A stretch of 64,000 nucleotides of DNA from Polymorphum gilvum SL003B-26A1 (GTDB lineage: Bacteria > Pseudomonadota > Alphaproteobacteria > Rhizobiales > Stappiaceae), in the NCBI RefSeq assembly GCF_000192745.1, contig NC_015259.1, forward strand, positions 3,549,001-3,613,000, written 5' to 3'. The stretch's first letter is position 1. The number at the start of each line of letters is the position of its first letter. A program made the translations under genes and the position numbers. This document shows positions 17,129-24,634 of this stretch, piece by piece. The notes beneath the pieces are model-generated. The model was not told the origin of the DNA. It searched no databases and was given only the letters and a program-made list of their open reading frames with translations.

Positions 17129-17755
17129 ATGTCTGGTTTGAAAGCCATACGCTACGGGGCCTGGGCGGCAGTTGTCGCCCTGGCCGTCGCCGCCGGGGTG
17201 GTCAGCTACCAGCAGATCACCGGCGGCAAGGGCGGCCAGGCGCTGATCGAACCGGTGTCGGCAATCGGCGGGCCGTTCACGCTGGTCGCCGGCGACGGCC
17301 GGACCGTCACCGACGCGGAGTTCAAGGGCAAGCCGACGCTGTATTATTTCGGCTTCACCTTCTGTCCCGACGTCTGCCCGACGACGCTGTCGGACATGCA
17401 GGGCTGGATCACGGCGCTCGGTGCGGATGCAGACAAGCTGAACTACGCCTTCGTCACCGTCGATCCGGAGCGCGATACGCCGGAGGTCATCCGCGACTAT
17501 GTCGCCGCCTTCGATCCGCGCATCGTGCCGCTGAGCGGGACAGAGGCGCAGATTGCCGATATGATCCGCACCTATCGGGTCTACGCCAAGAAGGTGCCGC
17601 TCGACGACGGCGGCTACACGATGGACCATTCGGCGGCGGTGTTCCTCATGAACAAGGACAATCGCTTTGTCGGAACAATCGCTTACGGCGAGGCCGAGGA
17701 GACCGCCCTGGCCAAGCTGCGCCGGCTGATCGAGACGGCGGAAACAGGATCCTGA
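17129..17755 (+). CDS. SCO1/SenC-family copper chaperone or thiol reductase
   Basis: A 208-residue, membrane-anchored thioredoxin-fold protein for CuA assembly of cytochrome c oxidase. It has one N-terminal transmembrane helix (about 11-28), the copper-binding CxxxC at Cys79 and Cys83 (FCPDVCP), and the third ligand His167 (MDHSA). All three ligands are intact. It follows the PCu(A)C gene by 7 bases, and the two are expected to act together in the periplasm. Confidence 0.94.
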   Translation: MSGLKAIRYGAWAAVVALAVAAGVVSYQQITGGKGGQALIEPVSAIGGPFTLVAGDGRTVTDAEFKGKPTLYYFGFTFCPDVCPTTLSDMQGWITALGADADKLNYAFVTVDPERDTPEVIRDYVAAFDPRIVPLSGTEAQIADMIRTYRVYAKKVPLDDGGYTMDHSAAVFLMNKDNRFVGTIAYGEAEETALAKLRRLIETAETGS

Positions 17756-17776
17756 GGCGCGGGAGGAGCGGACGGC

Positions 17777-17911
17777 ATGCGCATCGGCTGGACGGCGGGA
17801 GCGGGGATCGCAGGCGGCGCCGTGCTGCTCGCCGCCGTCGTGCTGTGGCTGCGCTTCGGCGAGCGAGTCTATTTCGACAGGATGGCCTCGGCCATCGCCG
17901 GATGCTTCTAA
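17777..17911 (+). CDS. Single-helix membrane microprotein, 44 residues
   Basis: A short frame with a strong binding site (GGGAGGAG, 9 bases before the ATG) 21 bases after the SCO gene. It encodes one hydrophobic helix (AGGAVLLAAVVLWL) followed by RFGERVYFDRMASAIAGCF, ending in Cys-Phe. I recall very similar short proteins ending in (A/G)xCF next to SCO or TlyA genes in Hyphomicrobiales, without an assigned function. Its place in the copper operon suggests a role in oxidase assembly; that is inference. Confidence 0.7.
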   Translation: MRIGWTAGAGIAGGAVLLAAVVLWLRFGERVYFDRMASAIAGCF

Positions 17912-17931
17912 ACTTTTGATATAAATCAGGA

Positions 17932-18675
17932 ATGTCCGACAAGAAGCGCCTCGACCAACGCCTTGTCGAGCTCGGCCTGGCGCCGAGCCGGGCGCGCGCG
18001 CGCGACGCCATTCTGCGCGGCACGGTAACCGTCGACGGTCGGATCGCCGACAAGCCCGGCCTTGCCGTCGGCCCCAGTGCTGCGATCGCCATCGACGACC
18101 CGGCCCGGGGATATGTCTCGCGGGCGGCGCTGAAACTGCTTGCTGGACTTGACCAATTCGGGGTCGACCCGGCGGACAGGGTCTGCCTCGACATCGGCGC
18201 CTCGACCGGCGGCTTCACCCAGGTGCTGCTGGAGCGCGGCGCCGAGCGCGTGCATGCGATCGACGTCGGCCACGGCCAGATGGACGAGGCGGTCGCCGGC
18301 AATCCCCGGGTCCGGCGGCGCGACGGGCTCAACGCGCGCGCGCTGAGCGCCGCAGACCTCGACGGCGACGCGCCGCAACTCATTGTTTCGGATGTCAGTT
18401 TCATCTCGCTGCGGCTGGCGCTGCCGCCCGCGCTGGCGCTGGCCGCGCCGGGCGCGGAGGCGGTTGTCCTCGTCAAGCCTCAGTTCGAGGTCGGCCGCGA
18501 CGGCATCGGCAAGGGCGGGCTGGTCGACCCGGACACAGCCGAAGCCTGTGCGAAAAACCTCGCCGACTGGCTGAACGCCCAGCCAGGCTGGACCGCGCTC
18601 GGCCTGACGCCGTCTCCGGTGACGGGTGGCGACGGCAATCGCGAATGGCTGCTTCACGGCCGCAAAAGCATTTAG
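17932..18675 (+). CDS. tlyA: TlyA-family 2'-O-ribose rRNA methyltransferase
   Basis: A 247-residue protein with an N-terminal S4 RNA-binding domain (residues 4-65: KRLDQRLVELGLAPSRARAR) and an FtsJ-type SAM domain with LDIGASTGGFTQVLL. TlyA methylates cytidines in 16S and 23S rRNA; some homologues are also annotated as haemolysins, which is historical. GGNRE-like WLLHGRK closes the protein. It follows the 44-residue membrane protein by 20 bases and precedes another RNA methyltransferase. Confidence 0.93.
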   Translation: MSDKKRLDQRLVELGLAPSRARARDAILRGTVTVDGRIADKPGLAVGPSAAIAIDDPARGYVSRAALKLLAGLDQFGVDPADRVCLDIGASTGGFTQVLLERGAERVHAIDVGHGQMDEAVAGNPRVRRRDGLNARALSAADLDGDAPQLIVSDVSFISLRLALPPALALAAPGAEAVVLVKPQFEVGRDGIGKGGLVDPDTAEACAKNLADWLNAQPGWTALGLTPSPVTGGDGNREWLLHGRKSI

Positions 18676-18816
18676 CTTCAAGGCTTTATTTTGTTTTCTG
18701 GGGCATGTTGCGGCGGGGTTCCGGAGACCTGCCGGAGACCCGCCGACGCCCGTCGCACCGACAGGCGCGTCCGAACGCCGCTTGCGGGACGGCGTTGCGG
18801 AGGCTATCGCTGCGCG

Positions 18817-20052
18817 ATGACGGACGCGACCCTCGAACTGACCATCACCGGCCTCGGCCACCGCGGCGACGGCCTCGCCGACGGGCCGGACGGCCCTCTG
18901 TTCGTGGCCGGTGCCCTGCCCGGCGAACGGGTGCGGGCGCGGGTCGCCGGCCAGCGGGCGACGATGGTCGACCTCCTGCAGCCGAGCCCGGAGCGGATCA
19001 CTCCCGTCTGCCGGCATGTCGAGCGCTGCGGCGGCTGCAACGTGCAGCACCTGGCGCCCGACCCTTATCTCGCCTGGAAGCGCGACCTGGTGATCGAAGC
19101 GCTGGCCGACCGGGGCATTGCCGCCGAGGTCGGCGCCACCGTCGCCGCGCGGCCGGCGACGCGCCGGCGAGCGGCGCTGACGGCAGTGCGCGCCGGGCAC
19201 AAGATCCTGCTCGGCTACCACGAGAAGGCCAGCCACCGGCTGGTCGACGTCACGGAATGCCCGGTGCTGGTGCCGGCGATCACCGCCGCGCTGCCAGGTC
19301 TGAAGACGCTGGCCGCGGCGCTGATGCCGCGCCGGGGCGAGGTGCGGATCGCCGTGCTGGCAAGCGAGGCCGGGCTCGACGTCGCGGTCGGCAACGCCGC
19401 GCCGGGAACCGAGAAGAAGCTGGTGGCGCTGACCGCACTCGCCGCCGACCTCGACCTCGCCCGGCTGTCCGTCGACGGCGAGACGATCGTCGAGCGGCGC
19501 GCGCCGGTGCTGACCATGGGGCGGGCGAGCGTGGTGCCGCCGCCCGGCGCCTTCACCCAGGCCACCGCCGAGGCGGAGACCGCCCTTGCCGGGCTGGTCG
19601 CGCAGGCGCTCGGCCCGGCCAAACGGGCCGCCGACCTGTTCGCCGGCATCGGCACCTTCACGCTCCGGATGGCCGAAACGGCCTCGGTGCACGCAGTCGA
19701 GGCCGAGGCGGCCGCCCTCGCCGCGCTCGACCGGGCGATCCGCGTGCCGCGCGGGCTGAAGCAGGTGACGCTGGAGCGGCGCGACCTGTTCCGCCGGCCG
19801 CTGATGGCCGCAGAACTCGCGCCCTTCGACGCGGTCGTCTTCGATCCGCCGCGCGCCGGCGCGCAGGCGCAGGCCGAGCAGCTGGCGCAGTCGCGGGTGG
19901 CGCGGATCGCCGCCGTGTCCTGCAACCCGGCGACGCTCGCCCGCGACCTGAGGATCCTGATCGACGGCGGCTACCGGCTCCTATCGGTGACGCCGGTCGA
20001 CCAGTTCCTGTTCTCGACCCATGTCGAGGCGGTGGCGGCGCTGGAGCGGTAG
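18817..20052 (+). CDS. TrmA/RlmD-type 23S rRNA (uracil-5-)-methyltransferase
   Basis: A 411-residue RNA m5U methyltransferase. It has an N-terminal TRAM-like domain (DGLADGPDGPLFVAGALPGE), cysteines for a 4Fe-4S cluster (CRHVERCGGC), a SAM domain (ADLFAGIGTFTL) and the catalytic cysteine in VSCNPATLARD. It is shorter than E. coli RlmD, as is common in alphaproteobacteria, so the exact target uridine is uncertain. The ATG at 18817 is the first codon before the TRAM-like segment. Confidence 0.92.
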   Translation: MTDATLELTITGLGHRGDGLADGPDGPLFVAGALPGERVRARVAGQRATMVDLLQPSPERITPVCRHVERCGGCNVQHLAPDPYLAWKRDLVIEALADRGIAAEVGATVAARPATRRRAALTAVRAGHKILLGYHEKASHRLVDVTECPVLVPAITAALPGLKTLAAALMPRRGEVRIAVLASEAGLDVAVGNAAPGTEKKLVALTALAADLDLARLSVDGETIVERRAPVLTMGRASVVPPPGAFTQATAEAETALAGLVAQALGPAKRAADLFAGIGTFTLRMAETASVHAVEAEAAALAALDRAIRVPRGLKQVTLERRDLFRRPLMAAELAPFDAVVFDPPRAGAQAQAEQLAQSRVARIAAVSCNPATLARDLRILIDGGYRLLSVTPVDQFLFSTHVEAVAALER

Positions 20053-20165
20053 GCCTGGCGCTGCCGGCGAGAGCCGAGGCGCTCGTCGGCCACACCCAAC
20101 CCCTGACCCTCCCCACAAGGAAGAGGATCGCCGCGTCCAGCCTGCGCCTTAGTTAGCGCCGGGTC

Positions 20166-21074
20166 TCACCGGCCGACCGTCTCCGCCAGGCTGTCGGGCA
20201 GCATCGTCAGGATGCCGCCGTAGGGGCGACTCTCGATCTCGAACTCGTCCTCGACCAGTCCCTCGATATGCGCATGGACGGCAGCCTTCGCCGCCCGACG
20301 CCGCGACTGATTGCCCGGACCGACGTGATCGAGCAGGCCCGAGCGGAATTCGGCGCGCGACACCACGACCTCGGGACCGCCACCCTTGCTGAAGCCCCAG
20401 AGTTCGTAAGCCCTAGCACCCGGCATCCGCCGCCCGTTGTCGTCCAAGAGGATCCTGTCCTGATCGAAACCGAGATAGCGGATCTCGTACTGGTCGCGGA
20501 TCGCCCGTCTCAGGTGGTTCAGACAGGCGGCCCCATAGGCCGCGATCCTGTCCGCGTTGCGCGCGACAAAGGCAACCTTTTCATCGGTGCCGACCCCGTC
20601 AAGGCAGCTCTGGATGACGAAGCGCGACCGCATGTGAATGAGATAGAGATTGAAATAGGCGACGTAGAACTGGCTGCTGAGCCTAACCTCCTCGCTGGAC
20701 AACATCGCATCCAGGTTCCGCTCGTTGGTGTTCGAATTGAGCGCAAGCGAAGCCACCAGCGTCCGGTTGCCGGTCCGGATAAACTGCAGGAACGTCTCGT
20801 TGCCGGCGATCACCGAATTTGCGATCAGGCGATATTCCGACTGCCGTATTTCGCGCTCGAGTTCGTCCCTGACCTCTTTGATCCTCTCTCCAAGAATTTT
20901 GAGTTCACTCCGGATTTCCTCCACCTGCTGATTCAGATTTTCGATTGCCGCTTCCGTATTTCTTCTACCTCCTGAAAATAGACCTAGCTCTTTAAGCACC
21001 CTATAACCATCCATAAGAGGAGGTCCATATCTTCCAAGTATTGAAACGATACCCGCGATTGCTTCTGCGGACAT
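20166..21074 (-). CDS. Unrecognised protein with a coiled coil; atypical composition
   Basis: A 302-residue protein of no family I know. An apolar N-terminus (AIAGIVSILGRYGPPLM) leads into a coiled coil (about 40-85: NLNQQVEEIRSELKILGERI, then LEREIRQSEYR), and a helical domain follows to about residue 200. The remainder is charged and mixed. The helical plan vaguely recalls alpha-helical pore-forming or endotoxin-like bundles, but no motif proves it. The start at 21074 has a strong GGAGGG site 6 bases upstream, so the gene is real. Its 5' third is much richer in A+T than its neighbours, suggesting recent gain. It has no operon partner. Confidence 0.75.
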   Translation of the reverse strand: MSAEAIAGIVSILGRYGPPLMDGYRVLKELGLFSGGRRNTEAAIENLNQQVEEIRSELKILGERIKEVRDELEREIRQSEYRLIANSVIAGNETFLQFIRTGNRTLVASLALNSNTNERNLDAMLSSEEVRLSSQFYVAYFNLYLIHMRSRFVIQSCLDGVGTDEKVAFVARNADRIAAYGAACLNHLRRAIRDQYEIRYLGFDQDRILLDDNGRRMPGARAYELWGFSKGGGPEVVVSRAEFRSGLLDHVGPGNQSRRRAAKAAVHAHIEGLVEDEFEIESRPYGGILTMLPDSLAETVGR

Positions 21075-21221
21075 GCCTATCCCTCCATTTTGTCATCCTG
21101 ATCCCTCCCATAATTGGCGGAAGCACCAAGAAGAGCAACCATGAATCTTTGTCAGCGTTTCGGGCAAGACTTCGGCGAGGCTGGGCGCGCAGGCGCCTGC
21201 GCAAGCCGCATGGCCGGATGG

Positions 21222-21245
21222 ATCCCCCCGCGCGGAGGCGGGGAT
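21222..21245. repeat. Dispersed hairpin repeat, copy 2
   Basis: ATCCCC...GGGGAT arms around a CGCGCGGAGGC-type loop, inside GGATGGATCCCC...GGGGATGACC. It matches copies at 5600 and 54179 in the outer arms and in the trailing GATGAC. It lies in the 435-base divergent gap 21075-21509, next to the unrecognised gene. Confidence 0.7.
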
Positions 21246-21402
21246 GACCGCGGTGGGGAGGCGGCGCAGCAGCCGCTCCACAGGCAGCCTTGCCGTCGCG
21301 GCCGGCCTCCGTCGCGGGAGCCTGCCGCCCCGGTCCGAAGCGGCGCTGCGCGCCTCCTCGTGATGAGGCCCGAAGGGAAGACCGGCCGGTCTGGGGCCGA
21401 GC

Positions 21403-21453
21403 GGGGCTTGCGGACGAGCGGGGCTTGCGGACGACCGGGGCTTGCGGACGACC
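21403..21453. repeat. Tandem repeat, three 17-bp units
   Basis: Three consecutive copies of GGGGCTTGCGGACGA(G/C)C, units 2 and 3 identical and unit 1 with a single change, followed by the partial unit GGGGCC. It sits about 55 bases before the methyltransferase start, in the promoter area. 51 is not a hidden reading frame of the neighbouring gene. The copy number may vary between strains. Confidence 0.8.
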
Positions 21454-21509
21454 GGGGCCGCGCCATGTTAAAGTGGAAAGATCCCCAGCGAACCCAAGGA
21501 GACGCGCGC

Positions 21510-22604
21510 ATGGCCAGGGCGGAGATGGCATCCAGCGGCGGCATAGGCGGTATCGGCACCCTCGCCCGCCGGGTCGACTATGTCCTGCGCCAGGGCAGCC
21601 GGGTGGCGCTCTACACCGCCCATGCCGAGGCGCTGCGGCGGATCAACCGGCGCCTGCAGAAGGATCTGCCCGCGCCGCCGGCGCCGCCGAAGGCGGACGG
21701 GCCGGTGCCGGGCCAGCGGCGCATGCTGGCCGACATCGCGCAACTGTTCGCCAGGGACCTTGCCGCGATCGAGGCCGGGGTCTATCCGATGCCGCGCGAC
21801 GGCTACCTGTCGCCGCTGGAGCTCATCGGCCTGAGCCGCCGCTTCTTTTCCGACGTGCCGGCGGTCGCCCGGCGACGAGCGCAAGGCACGCACCAGGAGG
21901 TGGCGCAGGAAGGCGGCTTCGCCGCCGCGCTGCCGCGCTACTATCGCCAGAACTTCCATTTCCAGACCGACGGCTGGCTGTCGGAGGACAGCGCCCGGCT
22001 CTACGACTTCCAGGTCGAGGTGCTGTTTTCCGGGGCGACGGCGGCCATGCGCCGGCGCGCGCTGGTGCCCTTCGCCGAGATCGTGCGCCGGAAGGACCAG
22101 CGCCGGCTCGCCTATCTGGACCTCGCCTGCGGCACCGGCGGCCTGCTCCGGCCCGCGCTCGCCGCCTTCCCTCGGCTGACCGGCGTCGGGCTCGACCTTT
22201 CGGAGCCGTATCTGCGGGTCGCGCGCGAGCGCATGGCAAGCGCGCGGGCGCGCTTCGCCGCCGGCCTCGCCGAGTCGCTGCCGTTCGCCGATGCCAGTCT
22301 CGACGTGGTCAGCTGCATCTACCTGTTCCACGAACTGCCGCCGAAGATCCGCAAGACGGCGGCGACCGAGATCGCGCGGGTGCTGAAGCCGGGCGGACGG
22401 CTGCTGTTCGTCGACAGCCTGCAGCGCGGCGACGTGCCGGACTACGACGGCCTGCTGTCGCTGTTCCCGCAGCTCTTCCACGAGCCCTACTACGCCTCCT
22501 ACCTGACGGAGGACCTCGACGCCCTGTTCGGCGCCGGCGGGCTGCGGCGGGTCTCGGTCGAACCGGCGTTCGTATCGCGGGTGGCGGTGTACGAGAAGGC
22601 TTGA
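21510..22604 (+). CDS. SAM-dependent methyltransferase with a long N-terminal domain
   Basis: A 364-residue protein. The C-terminal half is a Rossmann methyltransferase (LDLACGTGGLLRP as motif I, GVGLDLSEPYLRVAR, then VLKPGGRLLFVDSLQ). The first 190 residues form a helical region with a Pro/Ala linker (DLPAPPAPPKADGPVPGQ) and YYRQNFHFQTDGWLS, not a domain I can name. AAGGAG lies 9 bases before the ATG. Substrate unknown. It is just upstream of the amidoligase pair on the same strand (218 bases apart), so a shared pathway is possible but not shown. Confidence 0.85.
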   Translation: MARAEMASSGGIGGIGTLARRVDYVLRQGSRVALYTAHAEALRRINRRLQKDLPAPPAPPKADGPVPGQRRMLADIAQLFARDLAAIEAGVYPMPRDGYLSPLELIGLSRRFFSDVPAVARRRAQGTHQEVAQEGGFAAALPRYYRQNFHFQTDGWLSEDSARLYDFQVEVLFSGATAAMRRRALVPFAEIVRRKDQRRLAYLDLACGTGGLLRPALAAFPRLTGVGLDLSEPYLRVARERMASARARFAAGLAESLPFADASLDVVSCIYLFHELPPKIRKTAATEIARVLKPGGRLLFVDSLQRGDVPDYDGLLSLFPQLFHEPYYASYLTEDLDALFGAGGLRRVSVEPAFVSRVAVYEKA

Positions 22605-22686
22605 GCATGGCGCCCCCCGCCCGGAGAGCCCTTCCGGTCGAGCGGAACCGCTTGATCGACAAGACATCGCTCCAGCTTGCTCACCG

Positions 22687-22734
22687 GAGCATAGTCTTAT
22701 CGACCGGATCGATTCGATCCGGTCGGAATATGCT
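22687..22734. repeat. Long intergenic palindromic element
   Basis: A perfect 11-bp inverted repeat (CGACCGGATCG-ATT-CGATCCGGTCG, 22701-22725) is framed by a second pair of arms, AGCATA (22688-22693) and TATGCT (22729-22734). The plan GAGCAT...TCTTAT...palindrome...ATGCTTTAG recalls an interspersed intergenic repeat I have seen in several Hyphomicrobiales genomes (GCATGATCTTATCC...GGATCATGCTCTAG). It is the only copy here and may serve as the end of the methyltransferase transcript. Confidence 0.6.
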
Positions 22735-22822
22735 TTAGACTTCCGACTCCGTGAACCTTCCGACGCCGGACGCGTTGGCACGACGGGACCCGCCGTGCCG
22801 CCCGCCGACCTGCCACCCCGGG

Positions 22823-23836
22823 ATGCCGATGAGCCTTTCAACGACGATGCTGAAACCGCCGCGAACAGCCGGACCGGACGGAAAGCCGCGCCGGATCGGC
22901 GTCGAACTGGAATTCGCCGCGATCAGCGCCCGCGACGGCGCGCGGCTGGTGCAGGCGCTCTACGGCGGTTCGATCGCCGAGGAGGACCCGCATCGCTTCT
23001 TCGTGCGCGACACCGCGCTCGGCGCCTTCGTGTGCGAACTCGACAGCCAGTATGTCCATGCCGCGCCGGGCGAGAACGACGCGACGGCGGCGGCAGGCGA
23101 TCCGGCGAAGGAATTCCTGTTCCGGTTCCGCGCCGGATTCCGCAAGGTGCTCGGCGACCTGTCGGCCTATCTGGTGCCGTGCGAGATCGTCTGTCCACCG
23201 GTGTCGCTCGACCGGCTGCCCGAGATCGAGACGCTGGTCGCGGCGCTGCGCGACGCGGGGGCGGAAAGCACGCGGTCAAGCCCGCTTTATGCCTTCGCCG
23301 CCCAGCTCAACCCGGAAATCGCCTCGGCGGACGCGGACTACCTGACCGCGATGCTGAAGGCCTACCTGCTGCTGTCGGACTGGCTCAGGGCGGCGATCGA
23401 CCTGCATGCGACGCGGCGCATCGCGCCCTTCGCCGACCCGTTCCCGCGCGCCTACGCGATGAAGGTGGTCGCGCCGGACTACAAGCCCGACCTCGGCACG
23501 CTGATGGACGACTATCTCGCCGCCAATCCGACGCGCAACCGCGAGCTCGACCTGATGCCGCTGTTCGCCTGGCTGGACGCGGAGCGGGTGCAGCGGGCGG
23601 TCCACGATCCGCTGATCAAGGCGCGGCCGACCTTCCATTACCGGCTGCCGGATTCGCGCCTCGGCGAGCCGGACTGGGGCATCCTGCTGGAATGGAACCG
23701 CTGGTGCCTGGTCGAGCGGCTGGCCGAGAACGGCGCGCTGCTGGCCGCCATGGGCGAGGCCTACCGCCGCCACCACGCCGCCGGCACGGACGGCCGCTGG
23801 GCGATCAAGGCAAGCGAATGGCTGCTGCTGTCGTGA
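22823..23836 (+). CDS. Amidoligase-family protein
   Basis: A 337-residue member of the amidoligase family (glutamine-synthetase-like COOH-NH2 ligases), expected to use ATP to join a carboxyl group to an amine. Family marks are the start of the core, RIGVELEFA, then ELDSQYVHA, EIVCPPVS and the strongly conserved NPTRNRELDLMPL and RPTFHYRLPDSR. The exact start is unclear: ATGs at 22823, 22829 and 22847 and a GTG at 22751 share the frame. The downstream amidotransferase-like gene overlaps its last codons, a pairing described for this family. The product and substrate are unknown. Confidence 0.85.
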   Translation: MPMSLSTTMLKPPRTAGPDGKPRRIGVELEFAAISARDGARLVQALYGGSIAEEDPHRFFVRDTALGAFVCELDSQYVHAAPGENDATAAAGDPAKEFLFRFRAGFRKVLGDLSAYLVPCEIVCPPVSLDRLPEIETLVAALRDAGAESTRSSPLYAFAAQLNPEIASADADYLTAMLKAYLLLSDWLRAAIDLHATRRIAPFADPFPRAYAMKVVAPDYKPDLGTLMDDYLAANPTRNRELDLMPLFAWLDAERVQRAVHDPLIKARPTFHYRLPDSRLGEPDWGILLEWNRWCLVERLAENGALLAAMGEAYRRHHAAGTDGRWAIKASEWLLLS

Positions 23837-24543
23837 CACGGCGGCCGGTCATCGGCGTAACCACCTCGCTCGGCGGCGGACGCTACATGTGGTGGTTCTA
23901 CTGGCTGGCACTGCGGCTCGCCGGCGCGCGGCCGGTGCGCCTCGTGGCGCCGCGCCGGCCCTACGACCTGTCCGGCTTCGACGGCTTCATCATCGGCGGC
24001 GGCGACGACATCGCGCCCGACCTCTATCTGGCCGACACGCCGGTCGACGCGCGCATCGATCCGGCGCGCGACCAGATGGAACTCGCCGTGCTGGCCCATG
24101 CCTGCCCACGCGACATCCCCGTGCTCGGCATCTGCCGGGGCGCCCAGATGATCAACGTCCACCTCGGCGGCTCGCTGCACCAGGATGTGCGCGCGGTGTT
24201 CACCGGCGTGCCGAAGATGTGGACGCCGCTGCCGCGCAAGACCGTCAGCTTCACCCCCGGCAGCCGGCTCGGCGAGATCCACGAGCGCGAGCGACTGCGC
24301 GTCAACAGCCTGCACAACCAGGCGATCGACCGGCTCGGCGACGGGCTGGCGATCGTCGCCCGCGACGAGTTCGGCGTGCCGCAGGCGGTCGAATGCCCGG
24401 CCGCCCGCTTCCTCGCCGGGGTGCAGTGGCATCCCGAGTTCCTGATCTACCGGCGCGTGCACCGGCGGCTGTTCCAGGCGTTCCTGGCGGCCGTGCGGGC
24501 GCGCATGGAGGACGAGGCCAGGCGGGCGACGCGGGAGGGGTGA
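23818..24543 (+). CDS. Class I glutamine amidotransferase-like hydrolase (PuuD type)
   Basis: A 241-residue protein with the catalytic nucleophile Cys106 in LGICRGAQMIN and His205-Pro-Glu207 in GVQWHPEF, as in gamma-glutamyl-gamma-aminobutyrate hydrolase (PuuD). It should hydrolyse a gamma-glutamyl amide bond or act on the product of the overlapping amidoligase. The gene overlaps the amidoligase stop: either ATG 23818 or the GTG of a GTGA junction at 23833 could be the start. The tight coupling says the two proteins act in one pathway. Confidence 0.9.
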   Translation: MAAAVVTRRPVIGVTTSLGGGRYMWWFYWLALRLAGARPVRLVAPRRPYDLSGFDGFIIGGGDDIAPDLYLADTPVDARIDPARDQMELAVLAHACPRDIPVLGICRGAQMINVHLGGSLHQDVRAVFTGVPKMWTPLPRKTVSFTPGSRLGEIHERERLRVNSLHNQAIDRLGDGLAIVARDEFGVPQAVECPAARFLAGVQWHPEFLIYRRVHRRLFQAFLAAVRARMEDEARRATREG

Positions 24544-24565
24544 CGACCCCGCACAAGGAACGAAA

Positions 24566-24582
24566 TTTCAGTATCACTGAAA
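24566..24582. promoter_or_regulatory. Palindromic operator before HTH-RibB
   Basis: TTTCAGT-ATC-ACTGAAA is a perfect 7-bp inverted repeat centred about 60 bases before the start at 24635. Its size suits a Cro/XRE-type dimer, and the gene downstream begins with such a domain, so self-regulation is possible. Confidence 0.55.
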
Positions 24583-24634
24583 AATCGTCGTCCAGTTTCT
24601 TGTCAGGGTCGGGGCGGCGGGGTAGAAGCGGGGC

